Assembly: GCF_900129765.1 (NCBI RefSeq)
Contig: NZ_FQWU01000001.1
Coordinates: 1,984,001-2,048,000 of the forward strand
DNA from: Massilia sp. CF038
GTDB taxonomy: Bacteria; Pseudomonadota; Gammaproteobacteria; Burkholderiales; Burkholderiaceae_D
Direction of reading: 5' to 3'
DNA length: 64,000 bases
Each line of letters starts with the position of its first letter. Position 1 is the first letter of the stretch. A model generated the notes under the pieces. It was not told the DNA's origin, did not search any database, and worked only from the letters and a program-made list of their open reading frames with translations. Below are positions 19,743 to 27,795 of the stretch, piece by piece. A program made the translations under genes and the position numbers.

Positions 19743-20060
19743 TTACGGCTGCGACTTTTTGCGCGCGGCCAGCGTGCGGCTTTCCCGCTTGAGTCCCTGT
19801 GACACCGGACACACCGCCTGCATGAACGAGGCCAGCGTGTTGGCCAGGTTGTCCGATTGCAGACGATAGAACACGAACTGACCACGCTTGTCGCTGGCAA
19901 TCAGGCCGGCCGACTCCAGAATCTTCAGGTGTTTCGACAGCGATGGCTTGGTCATCTCGAAACGTTCGGCAATTTCGCCCGCTGACAATTCCGCTTCCGA
20001 CAGGTAGGCGAGGATTTTTCGGCGCGGGGCGGACGCCAGCGCGGCAAATATTTGATCCAT
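19743..20060 (-). CDS. ArsR-family winged-helix repressor (SdpR-like)
   Basis: A 105-residue ArsR/SmtB-type repressor. The winged helix-turn-helix is visible as SAGEIAERFEMTKPSLSKHLKILE followed by the wing DKRGQFVFYRL. It lacks the ELCVCD-type metal site of ArsR; the GQF.(F/Y)Y.L wing is like the autorepressor SdpR group. It is divergent from the DCC-family gene, and the gap contains a nested palindrome (20099-20152) that is a good operator candidate for it. Confidence 0.9.
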   Translation of the reverse strand: MDQIFAALASAPRRKILAYLSEAELSAGEIAERFEMTKPSLSKHLKILESAGLIASDKRGQFVFYRLQSDNLANTLASFMQAVCPVSQGLKRESRTLAARKKSQP

Positions 20061-20098
20061 GAGGCAGGGCCGTTTGAGGTAAGGGGCGGAACCGCATC

Positions 20099-20152
20099 AT
20101 ACACCATCAAATCGCACTTAGTTAATTAGCTAGTTAGCTAAGTATGGTGTAT
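20099..20152. promoter_or_regulatory. Nested palindrome, putative ArsR-family operator
   Basis: An outer perfect 9-bp inverted repeat (ATACACCAT 20099-20107; ATGGTGTAT 20144-20152) encloses an inner 24-bp near-palindrome at 20118-20141 built from three TTAG(T/C)TA-type units, with 20 of 24 symmetric positions. The AT-rich inner motif stands out from the GC-rich surroundings. It lies between the divergent repressor and DCC genes and probably silences both when bound. Confidence 0.6.
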
Positions 20153-20161
20153 AGTGACTTC

Positions 20162-20539
20162 ATGGACGACAAGACACCCGGCACCGCTAGCACCACGGTC
20201 TATTACAACAGCGCCTGTCCCGTGTGCGATGCGGGGATTTGCTACCAGCGCGCGCGCATGGATGTGGCCAAGGTCGATTTTATCGACGTCAACGCGCGGC
20301 CTGAAGTCGCAGCTGCTCTGGGTATCGATCTTGAAACACTGCGTGAACGGCTGCACGTGCGCGACGCGCAGGGCCACATGCAGGTGGGCGACCAGGCCTT
20401 CGCGGCGCTGTGGGTGCAAACGCGGGGGCAGCGCTGGCTTGCCACGCTGATTGCCCGGCTCGGCTGGCTGACTGGCCCACTCTACAAGCTGGTGGCTCGC
20501 TGCCTGTATCGCTGGAACCGCGCGCGCGGCAACTGGTAA
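20162..20539 (+). CDS. DCC family thiol-disulfide oxidoreductase-like protein (DUF393)
   Basis: A 125-residue protein with the DCC hallmark near the N-terminus: STTVYYNSACPVCDAG, a D/S-x-x-C-x-x-C thioredoxin-like site. The rest matches the DUF393 fold (ID(V/I)NARPE; LHVRDAQGHMQVGDQAF). It is thought to act in thiol redox chemistry, but its partner is unknown. ATG 20162 was chosen because the upstream ATG at 20144 lies inside the palindromic operator. ubiG follows after 28 bp on the same strand. Confidence 0.85.
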   Translation: MDDKTPGTASTTVYYNSACPVCDAGICYQRARMDVAKVDFIDVNARPEVAAALGIDLETLRERLHVRDAQGHMQVGDQAFAALWVQTRGQRWLATLIARLGWLTGPLYKLVARCLYRWNRARGNW

Positions 20540-20567
20540 CCCGATTCATCACTTCAAGGAAGCAATT

Positions 20568-21281
20568 GTGGAACACATCACCGCAGCAAGCAACGCAGAC
20601 CCTGCCGAACTGGCCCGCTTCAATGCGCTGGCCGCCCGCTGGTGGGATGAGAAATCAGAATTCAAGCCCCTGCACCGCATCAATCCGCATCGGCTGAACT
20701 GGATTGACAAGCTGACCGGACTGGCAGGCAAAGCCGTGCTGGACGTGGGCTGTGGCGGCGGCATTCTGGCCGAGTCCATGGCCAGGCGCGGGGCGGCCGT
20801 CACGGGGATCGATCTGGCGGACCAGCCGCTGCGCATCGCGCAGGCGCATGCCGAAGGGCAGAAACTGGCCTTGGCCTATGCACACAGCAATGCTGAAGAC
20901 TGGGCCGCCGGTCATGGCGGCCAGTATGACGTCATCACCTGCATGGAAATGCTCGAGCATGTGCCGCAACCGGCGGCGGTGGTGGCGGCGTGCGCAGCCA
21001 TGACCAAACCGGGCGGCTGGGTGTTTTTTTCAACCATCAATCGCAATTCGCTCAGTTTTTTGCTGGCCATTGTCGGGGTTGAGTACGTGCTGCGCCTGCT
21101 GCCGCGCGGTACCCACCAGTACCAGCGCTTCATCACACCGGCCGAATTGGGCGCCATGGCCAGTGCGGCCAGCCTGCGCCTGGTGGAACAGCGCGGCTTG
21201 GGCTACAACCCATTCACGCAACGCTTCAAGCTGCACCGCTTTACTGGCGTGGGCTACTTGCTGGCGATGCAAAAAGCCTGA
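20568..21281 (+). CDS. ubiG: Ubiquinone biosynthesis O-methyltransferase
   Basis: A 237-residue class I SAM methyltransferase with the length and sequence of UbiG. Motif I is VLDVGCGGGIL; NADPAELARFNALAARWWDE is the diagnostic UbiG N-terminus, and a hydrophobic/basic helix for membrane contact lies at about 150-175 (NSLSFLLAIVGVEYVLRLLPRGTH region). It performs both O-methylation steps in ubiquinone synthesis. Translation starts at GTG with AAGGA upstream. Confidence 0.96.
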   Translation: MEHITAASNADPAELARFNALAARWWDEKSEFKPLHRINPHRLNWIDKLTGLAGKAVLDVGCGGGILAESMARRGAAVTGIDLADQPLRIAQAHAEGQKLALAYAHSNAEDWAAGHGGQYDVITCMEMLEHVPQPAAVVAACAAMTKPGGWVFFSTINRNSLSFLLAIVGVEYVLRLLPRGTHQYQRFITPAELGAMASAASLRLVEQRGLGYNPFTQRFKLHRFTGVGYLLAMQKA

Positions 21282-21283
21282 TA

Positions 21284-22624
21284 TCAGGCGCCCACGATGG
21301 ATTGGCCGCACACGCGCAGCACCGCGCCGCTCAGGCTCGAGGCGCCTGGTGCGCTCAGAAAAGCAACCGCATTGGCCACGTCCTCGGGCAAGCCGGCCTG
21401 GCGCAGCGCATTGAGACGGCGGCCCGCTTCGCGCGTCGTGAAGGGCATCTTGCGCGTCATGGCGGTATCGATGAAACCGGGCGCCAGGGCATTGATCGTG
21501 ATGCCGCGCGCAGCCAGTGCTGCGGCGCTGGCCGCCACCCAGGCAATGATGGCCGACTTGGCGCAGGCGTAGTTGGTCTGGCCAAAGTTGCCGGCAATGG
21601 CGCTGGTGGACGACAGGCAGACAATGCGGCCCTCATCGCGCAGTGTGCCGTGCTGCAGCAGGGCGTCGGTCAGGCGCAGTACCGCTTCTAGATTGACGGC
21701 CATCACGGCATCCCATTCCGAGGCTGACATGCGGGCCAGGGTGCGGTCGCGCGTGATGCCGGCGTTATGAACGACGATGTCGAGTCCCCCGAAGCGGCTC
21801 TGACAAAACTGCTGCACCTGGGCCGGTGTGTCCGGCGCGGCAATATCGAGCTGCAGCGCGACGCCGCCAATCTGCGTGCACAAGGCGTCCAGTTCTGCGC
21901 CGGCTGCGGCCAGATCGGCGCAGATGACGGTAGCGCCTTCCTGCGCCAGGCGCACCGCGGTGGCACGGCCGATGCCGCGCGCGCTGCCGGTCACCAGGGC
22001 GACCTTGCCCGCCAGCGTGGCCGCCTGCGGCTGCGCGGCAGGCACGCGGGCAAGGGCATGGGGACGCAGCACCTGACCACTGATATAGGTGCTGTGGTGG
22101 CCGCAGAAAAATCGCACGATCCAGTCCATCCGCGCGAGCGCGTCCGGCGCCACCTGGACCAGGTTGGCGGTGGCGCCGTATCTGCCGACTTCCTTGGCCA
22201 GCGAACGGGTAAAGCCTTCCAGAGCGCCGGCAGCGGCCGCGCTGGGCGCCTGCGCCGGTGGAGCACCCACCAGCAGCACGCGGGCATTGCTGGCCAGCGA
22301 TCCAATCACGGGGTGCAGCAAGGCGTAAGCGTCGCGGCAAGCTTGTGCATTCATGCAGCCGCTGGCATCGAGTACGACGATGTCGGGTGCGCCGCCGTCG
22401 GCCGGGCTCAGTATGGTGGCGCCGGCGCCAGCGAGAATCTGGCGCAGCGTCTCTGCCGCGTAGCCCTTGGCACCTTGCAGCAGCAAGGCCTTGCGCCCTG
22501 ACAGCGCTTGCGCGGCAAACGGCCCGGCCGTGCGTCCCAGGAAGGGCGGACGGGGAAGACCAAGCAGCTTGACGACAGGTGCGGTCAGCCAGTGGTGGGC
22601 GAAAGTCTGGAGGCGGTCAGTCAT
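21284..22624 (-). CDS. 3-oxoacyl-ACP reductase, high-molecular-weight FabG type
   Basis: A 446-residue SDR protein, about 200 residues longer than ordinary FabG. The N-terminal half is a degenerate Rossmann-like domain (about 20-195); the C-terminal half is a complete SDR with TGSARGIG (cofactor glycine motif), HNAGI, Ser in CLSSTSA and YACAK (catalytic Tyr-Lys). This layout matches HMwFabG/FabG4 enzymes, which usually reduce 3-oxoacyl-CoA or -ACP with NADH. The start at 22624 was chosen because the open frame upstream has no family features. It is convergent with ubiG. Confidence 0.88.
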   Translation of the reverse strand: MTDRLQTFAHHWLTAPVVKLLGLPRPPFLGRTAGPFAAQALSGRKALLLQGAKGYAAETLRQILAGAGATILSPADGGAPDIVVLDASGCMNAQACRDAYALLHPVIGSLASNARVLLVGAPPAQAPSAAAAGALEGFTRSLAKEVGRYGATANLVQVAPDALARMDWIVRFFCGHHSTYISGQVLRPHALARVPAAQPQAATLAGKVALVTGSARGIGRATAVRLAQEGATVICADLAAAGAELDALCTQIGGVALQLDIAAPDTPAQVQQFCQSRFGGLDIVVHNAGITRDRTLARMSASEWDAVMAVNLEAVLRLTDALLQHGTLRDEGRIVCLSSTSAIAGNFGQTNYACAKSAIIAWVAASAAALAARGITINALAPGFIDTAMTRKMPFTTREAGRRLNALRQAGLPEDVANAVAFLSAPGASSLSGAVLRVCGQSIVGA

Positions 22625-22709
22625 GGCGGGATGCGGTTTTTCGGGGGCACCAATCCTAACACGGCGCCACTGTGATAGGCTGGCCGCTCCCAACTTCCGC
22701 CCTGTTCCC

Positions 22710-23624
22710 ATGATCCGATTTCTGTCCATTTTGATGGCGCTGTGCAGTGCCGCTGCAGCCCATGCACAATCTGTCGCGTTCACTTTCGATGACGCGCCCA
22801 ACATGCTGGCGTTGCCACGGCTAAGCGCACCGCAGCGTAATGCGGCCATGCTGGCGGCGCTGGCCAGGCACCAGGTCAAGGCAGCCTTGTTTGTCACGGC
22901 AGCCAATGGCGCCACCGGCGCCGAAGGCAAGGCGCTGGTGCGGGCCTGGGGCGAGGCTGGCCACGCAATCGGCAACCACACCATGACGCATCCGGATTTG
23001 AACAGCGACAGTGTGAGCCTGGCCCAGTATCAGCAGGAAGTGCTGGACTGCGACGCTGTCATCCGGACCATGCCAGGCTACCGCAAATGGTTCCGCTACA
23101 CCTATCTGCGCGAGGGACACACCAAGGACAAGCGTGACGGCATGCGCCAGTTTCTGAGCGCGCAAGGCTACCGCAACGCCTACGTCTCGCTTGACACCAG
23201 CGACTGGCGCCTGGAAGAAAAGCTGCTCGAGGTACTGGCCAAAAATCCCCAGGCCGACCTGGCACCCATCAAGCGCATGTATCTGTCGCACATTCGCCAG
23301 CGCGCGCTGGCCTATCGGGAGCTGGGCCAGCGTTTGCAGGGGCGCGACATTGCACAGGTCATGCTGATGCACCATAACCTGATCAATGCGCTCTGGCTCG
23401 ATGACGTCATTGCGCAGTTCAAGGCGATGGGCTGGACCATTGTCACCCCGGAAGCGGCGTACAGCGATCCGGTCTACGCATTGCAGCCTGCCAGCGCCGA
23501 TCCCGGTCAGAGCCTGCTGCTGTCGATGGCGCGTTCGCTGGGCCTGGGGCGGTTTGACGGCTGGGCACGCCTGGTGGACGATGGCGATACCGAAATCGAG
23601 GCGCTCAAGGCGCAGGGCTGGTGA
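22710..23624 (+). CDS. Secreted polysaccharide deacetylase (NodB fold)
   Basis: A 304-residue exported protein. The signal peptide ends near AAAHA (residue 20). The catalytic motifs of the NodB/CE4 fold follow: motif 1 FTFDDAP with the tandem Asp, motif 2 GNHTMTH with the two metal-binding His, and a later region WFRYTYLREG in the place of the RPPYG motif. It probably removes acetyl groups from an envelope or extracellular polysaccharide. It is divergent from the FabG-type gene and convergent with the next gene, whose end is 3 bases away. Confidence 0.88.
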   Translation: MIRFLSILMALCSAAAAHAQSVAFTFDDAPNMLALPRLSAPQRNAAMLAALARHQVKAALFVTAANGATGAEGKALVRAWGEAGHAIGNHTMTHPDLNSDSVSLAQYQQEVLDCDAVIRTMPGYRKWFRYTYLREGHTKDKRDGMRQFLSAQGYRNAYVSLDTSDWRLEEKLLEVLAKNPQADLAPIKRMYLSHIRQRALAYRELGQRLQGRDIAQVMLMHHNLINALWLDDVIAQFKAMGWTIVTPEAAYSDPVYALQPASADPGQSLLLSMARSLGLGRFDGWARLVDDGDTEIEALKAQGW

Positions 23625-23627
23625 CGT

Positions 23628-24167
23628 TCAAGCCGTGACGTCGATGGCCGATGCGCTAGGGGTGTCCTGGCTGTAGGCGCGGCGCACGGCCGCTTGCGGC
23701 GCCGCGCCGGTTTGCTGCAGCAGTTGCGCACGCGCCTGCGCGGCCATTTGCTGCGCCTGTGCTGCGACCGCACGATCGGCGCCGGAAGGATCGGCCGGCG
23801 CCAGGGCGGCAGCAATGATGGCCTGGGCGCGGGCAATGGTGTCCTGCGGCGTGCTGCCGGCCGAGGTATCGATGCGCACTTCGCCGCCCACCGCATAGTT
23901 GACGCCGTCCGGGCCACGCTGGTAGCTGTAGGTGGCGCCGGAGGTGGCCAGGCCGCCAGCGGCGGCAAGGTGGGCCTGTTCGTGCTGGCGCACCTGGGTG
24001 TCGCGCGCCTTGAGTTTGGCAATCAGTGCCAGCGCTTCGGCGCTCAGCGCCACGCTGCTGCTGGCGGCGGCTGGGGTGTCACTGGCGGTTGCCGGGCGCG
24101 CAGTGGCCTGGCCGGGTGCAGCATACCGGTCAATGGGAGTGGGTACTGTGTCGATGGACAGGCGCAT
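23628..24167 (-). CDS. SprA-related putative metalloprotease (CJM1_0395 family)
   Basis: A 179-residue soluble protein. The core KARDTQVRQHEQAHLAAAG contains an HExxH sequence (HEQAH) and continues YSYQRGPDGVNYAVGGEV, matching the SprA-related family (PF12118), which is annotated as putative metalloprotease. The flanks are Ala/Gln/Pro-rich low complexity, and no signal peptide is seen. Activity and target are undocumented for the family. It is divergent from the secreted YciI gene with a 109-bp AT-rich gap. Confidence 0.82.
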   Translation of the reverse strand: MRLSIDTVPTPIDRYAAPGQATARPATASDTPAAASSSVALSAEALALIAKLKARDTQVRQHEQAHLAAAGGLATSGATYSYQRGPDGVNYAVGGEVRIDTSAGSTPQDTIARAQAIIAAALAPADPSGADRAVAAQAQQMAAQARAQLLQQTGAAPQAAVRRAYSQDTPSASAIDVTA

Positions 24168-24276
24168 CGGGCGTTCGGATCAGCCATTCAATGTGTTCAT
24201 ATTAGCAAATAGATGCATTGGTTCAAGCTGCAAAATATGTAACAATCGACATCCTTTCCCTGTCAGGAGCTCTGCC

Positions 24277-24744
24277 ATGCTGCGTCGCGCCGCCGCCTTT
24301 GCCGTCCTTGCCATGCTGCCGCTGTCGCTGCTGGCCGCCGATGCCGACCCGGCGGCGGTAAAACCCGTCTACGATGCTGGCCTGGCCACCAGCCTTGGTG
24401 CAGACGAACGCGGCATGCGCAACTATGTGCTGGTGATCCTCAAGACCGGCCCCAACAAGGTGACCGACCCGGCCGCGCGCAAGAAAATGTTCGAGGGTCA
24501 TTTCGCCAATATCGGCCGCCTGGCGCGGGAACAAAAGCTGGCATTCGCCGGTCCATTTGAGAGCAACGATGGCTGGCGCGGCATGTATGTGTTCGCCACG
24601 GCAGATGTGGACGAGGCAAAAGCGTGGACTGCCAGCGATCCCGTGATCGTGAGTGGCGAAATGGTGGGCGAATACCACAAGCTGTATGGCTCGGCAGCAC
24701 TGATGGCCGTGAGTGGCTTGCATGCCAAAATCGAGAAAAAGTAG
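24277..24744 (+). CDS. Exported YciI-like protein
   Basis: A 155-residue protein with a clear signal peptide (residues 1-20, ending SLLAA) followed by a YciI fold: MRNYVLVILKTGPNK, HFANIGRLAREQKLAFAGPF and the C-terminal strand region with ASDPVIVSGEMVGEYHKLYG. YciI proteins are normally small cytoplasmic dimers with a His-Asp pair; the export signal here is unusual. AGGAG lies 6 bases before the ATG; the frame is open far upstream but without family features. Confidence 0.82.
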   Translation: MLRRAAAFAVLAMLPLSLLAADADPAAVKPVYDAGLATSLGADERGMRNYVLVILKTGPNKVTDPAARKKMFEGHFANIGRLAREQKLAFAGPFESNDGWRGMYVFATADVDEAKAWTASDPVIVSGEMVGEYHKLYGSAALMAVSGLHAKIEKK

Positions 24745-24791
24745 CTTGCAGTAAGGCAACGTGGCGTTTAAGGGACAGCGCTGCGAATCGC

Positions 24792-24857
24792 TTCGCTGAT
24801 TATCCTATTTGCATTATAATTGTCATATTGCGCAGTCTTATTGATTTGAAGCAATAT
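24792..24857 (+). promoter_or_regulatory. Putative promoter and inverted repeat
   Basis: TATAAT at 24815-24820 is preceded 17 bp upstream by TTCGCT (24792), a weak -35. Downstream, ATATTGC (24825-24831) and GCAATAT (24851-24857) form a perfect 7-bp inverted repeat. Together they could drive and control the small gene at 24907. Confidence 0.35.
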
Positions 24858-24906
24858 CACAGCGACACTTTTCCCACTTCCTTTTATCGCGTCAGGGCAC
24901 TCCATC

Positions 24907-25149
24907 ATGGCCACCGTTTCCTTTGCCGTCGGCAGCGTTTGCGTCGCAATCGTCTGGGGTACGTTCTTTTACCCGCCGCCACCAAAAGAGGGACGTGCAC
25001 CGAGTGCGGTCAGTACTGCCGACGAGCCATTGCGTGCCCCTGCGCCATCAAGGCCAGTGCATGCGGGGCCGCTCAAACATCCACCCAGCGTGGTGTCGCA
25101 GCTGACCGAACCGCCCATGCTGCAGCTGGCAAGCGGGCACACCAAGTAA
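24907..25149 (+). CDS. Small proline-rich membrane-anchored protein, unknown
   Basis: An 80-residue open frame: one hydrophobic segment (about 3-22, SFAVGSVCVAIVWGTFF) followed by a Pro/Ser/Ala-rich tail. It has a plausible promoter and an AGGG eight bases upstream of the ATG. No family was recognised. The layout, a single N-terminal membrane anchor with a disordered tail, fits a small inner-membrane protein, but coding status rests only on frame, promoter and codon use. Confidence 0.5.
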   Translation: MATVSFAVGSVCVAIVWGTFFYPPPPKEGRAPSAVSTADEPLRAPAPSRPVHAGPLKHPPSVVSQLTEPPMLQLASGHTK

Positions 25150-25169
25150 GTCTGGCGCGCCTGCGCTGA

Positions 25170-26354
25170 TCAATAACCGCGCGCCTGCAAGAATTCGGCG
25201 CGCGCCGTCAGGGCGGTGTCGGCAAAGTCGCTGAACACCCCATCCACGCCAATCTCGTAGAACTGCTTGTACTCGTTCTTCGGCTCCCCTTTGTAGTCCG
25301 CCGCCAGGCGCCGCTTTTCGTTACGGAAGGTGTAAGGGTGCACGAACAAGCCTGCTTTGTGCGCATCGGCAACCAGGGTCGATGGCGCCAGCGTGGCGGT
25401 GTCGGCTTCGTTGACTTTACCGTCGCCATTGATGTCGGCCGGCTTGCCGTCTGCGCCCAGGGTCGCCTTGATGCTGACGATGTAGCGCTTCCAGGGACCA
25501 ATGCCGTCGGCATAACTCTTGATTTCGGCCAGACCGGCTGGCGTGACCATGGCGCTGAACAGGCGCTTGTCGCCGGCCAGCTTCCAGTCATACGGCTGAT
25601 CGTAGGGCGCGGCGTAGCTCAAGGCGCCAGTTTTGAGGTCGACGTCGTCGGCATCGATCAGCTGGATCATTTTCAAGGTGCTGCCACTGGCGCGCATGCG
25701 CTTCAGGCTCGACGGCTCGAACGATTGCACATACACGGGCGCCGAGCGCGTGGTCCAGCCCGCTGCGCTCAACAAGGCCAGCAATTTTTCTTCGAGCGGC
25801 AAGCCTTGCTGGCGGTGGAAGGTGGGGTTCTTGGTTTCCGGGTACAGCGCGATGGGGCGTCCACTGGCCTTGATCATCTTGATCACTTCTTCGATGGTGG
25901 CAATTTTATAGCGGCCATTAAATTGCTGCGGGCGTTCCGCGTCGGTCGAGATGCCGCCCAGGGTCTTGATTTCCGCCAGCGTGAAGTCGCCGGCAAACCA
26001 GCCTTCCTGTACCTCGCCGTCCACACTCAGGGTACGTTTGCGGCTGGCAAATTCTGGATGGCTGGCCACATCGGTGCTGTAGACGAGGTTGGGATCGTGG
26101 CGCGCAATCAGCACCCCGTCTTTGGTGGAAATCACATCCGGCTCGATGGCATCGGCGCCCATCTCGATCGCCATGGCATAGGCTTCCACGGTTTCTTCCG
26201 GCAGGTAGCCGCCAGCGCCGCGGTGCGCCACCACAATGGGCGGCTGGCCGTCGAGCGTGGCAGGGGCTTGCTTGTTGTCGCCGCCACATGCAGCCAGCAT
26301 CAGCGCAGTGCCACAGGCAGCGGCCAGCGTTGCCGGCTTGTTTGAAATTTTCAT
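25170..26354 (-). CDS. Glycerophosphodiester phosphodiesterase lipoprotein (GlpQ-like)
   Basis: A 394-residue GDPD-domain lipoprotein (lipobox LMLAAC). The catalytic signature HRGAGGYLPEET near residue 43, then EPDVISTKDGVLIARHD, matches periplasmic GlpQ. It should hydrolyse glycerophosphodiesters to glycerol 3-phosphate and an alcohol with calcium. An insertion at residues 307-318 (DINGDGKVNEAD) looks like an EF-hand/dockerin calcium loop, uncommon for this family. The start at 26354 puts the lipobox at normal distance. It is convergent with the small gene before it. Confidence 0.92.
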   Translation of the reverse strand: MKISNKPATLAAACGTALMLAACGGDNKQAPATLDGQPPIVVAHRGAGGYLPEETVEAYAMAIEMGADAIEPDVISTKDGVLIARHDPNLVYSTDVASHPEFASRKRTLSVDGEVQEGWFAGDFTLAEIKTLGGISTDAERPQQFNGRYKIATIEEVIKMIKASGRPIALYPETKNPTFHRQQGLPLEEKLLALLSAAGWTTRSAPVYVQSFEPSSLKRMRASGSTLKMIQLIDADDVDLKTGALSYAAPYDQPYDWKLAGDKRLFSAMVTPAGLAEIKSYADGIGPWKRYIVSIKATLGADGKPADINGDGKVNEADTATLAPSTLVADAHKAGLFVHPYTFRNEKRRLAADYKGEPKNEYKQFYEIGVDGVFSDFADTALTARAEFLQARGY

Positions 26355-26508
26355 GCAGATTGTCCACGGTTGATTGATCACGCGGGAATTCTAGTGACGC
26401 AAGATGACCGGGGCATGACGCGGACGCGGGACTGTCGATCGAACTTATTGAACGGTCCGCCTGTCTAGGTATGGCTGAGTTCTCCACCATACCAATAAGG
26501 ACATCACA

Positions 26509-27795
26509 ATGAAACAAGCAATGTTATGCATGATGATGACGGCCGCAACGCTGACCGCATGTGGCGGCGCTGCTGTGCCCGAGCCAGGGCCGGACAGCGC
26601 ACCGGCGCCGGTGTTGCTGGCCACAACCGAGAGCGACGCCGTCGCCGAAGACGACGCGGCGGCCGATGCGTCTGGTGACGGGGCCGCCGATCCTGGCGAC
26701 TTCGTGCTGCAGGGCTATGGGCCCGCGCTGACGGCAAAAGGCGACGCGGCCGCGCCGGCTTCCACCCTGCATGTGTCGCCCAAGGGTGACGATGCCAATC
26801 CGGGCACGGCAAGCCGTCCCTTTCGTTCGCTGGCCCGCGCTGTGCGCGCGGCAACGCCCGGCACCCGGGTGCTGGTGGCAGCGGGCACTTATCAAGGTGG
26901 TGTGCGCAGCAGGCAAAGCGGACGGCCCGATGCGCGCATTGTTTTTGTGTCGGCGCAGCGCTGGGGCGCGAAAATCGTTCCGCCCAAAAACTCCCCCAAC
27001 AAGACGGCCTGGGACAATCGCGGCAGTGACGTCGATATTGTCGGCTTCGAGGTCGATGGCAGCAATTACCAGGGTGGCAAACGCTGGACGCTGGGGATCT
27101 ACAGTGGCGGCTCGCATGTCGTAATCCGCAACAACCACGTACACCACCTGGCCCAGAGCGGCTGCACGCCAGCCGGTGGCGCCGCGATCGGGGTCGACAG
27201 TTACTATGGCGGCGTGGCGTCGTCGGTCCTGGCCAACCTGGTGCACGATATCGGCGTGCCGGGCTGCCGCTTTGTACAAGGCATTTACGTCAGCACTTCC
27301 GGCGAGGTCAAAAACAATGCAATTTACCGTGTCGCCGAGGCGGGAATACATCTCTGGCACGACGCCCATGATGTGATCATCACCAATAACACGGTGACGG
27401 CGTCGAATACGGGCATCATCGTCGGCGGTGGCAATTTTTATCGGACCAAGGGGCCCAATGACCGCACCGCCGTCTACAGCAACATCGTGTATGACAACCG
27501 GATGGGTATTTCCGAGCAAGGGAAAACGGGGCCCAACAATAGCTACCGCAACAACCTCGTGTACCAGAACAGCAGGTATGACTGGCATCTGAAAAACGGC
27601 TTGCGCCACAACGATACCGTCAGCGCGGCGCCATTGTTCGTGGCCGACGGCCGCAGTGCGCGCCCGAATCTGCGCCTGCAGCGCCTGTCACCGGCCATCG
27701 GCAAGGCGACACCGGCCCAGGCCGACAGTACCGACTTCGAGGGCAAGCCGCGCAATGCCGGCGCCGGGTTCGACATCGGCGCCTTTCAGCATTAG
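26509..27795 (+). CDS. Right-handed parallel beta-helix lipoprotein
   Basis: A 428-residue predicted lipoprotein (TLTACGG). After an Asp/Ala-rich acidic linker (about 25-85) comes LHVSPKGDDANPGTASRPF, the entry of DUF1565/pectate-lyase-like beta-helices, and then repeated N-rich turns (VIRNNHVHHL, EVKNNAIYRV, IITNNTVTAS, SYRNNLVYQN) that mark helix coils. Such proteins usually bind or cleave polysaccharides; no catalytic residues could be assigned. AAGGA precedes the ATG. Its stop overlaps the end of the convergent topoisomerase gene by 4 bases. Confidence 0.85.
   Translation: MKQAMLCMMMTAATLTACGGAAVPEPGPDSAPAPVLLATTESDAVAEDDAAADASGDGAADPGDFVLQGYGPALTAKGDAAAPASTLHVSPKGDDANPGTASRPFRSLARAVRAATPGTRVLVAAGTYQGGVRSRQSGRPDARIVFVSAQRWGAKIVPPKNSPNKTAWDNRGSDVDIVGFEVDGSNYQGGKRWTLGIYSGGSHVVIRNNHVHHLAQSGCTPAGGAAIGVDSYYGGVASSVLANLVHDIGVPGCRFVQGIYVSTSGEVKNNAIYRVAEAGIHLWHDAHDVIITNNTVTASNTGIIVGGGNFYRTKGPNDRTAVYSNIVYDNRMGISEQGKTGPNNSYRNNLVYQNSRYDWHLKNGLRHNDTVSAAPLFVADGRSARPNLRLQRLSPAIGKATPAQADSTDFEGKPRNAGAGFDIGAFQH

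Noticed and set aside
22625-22984. N-terminal extension of the FabG-type protein
   Set aside because: This part is antisense to the polysaccharide deacetylase gene and has no family features; the methionine at 22624 fits the HMwFabG start.
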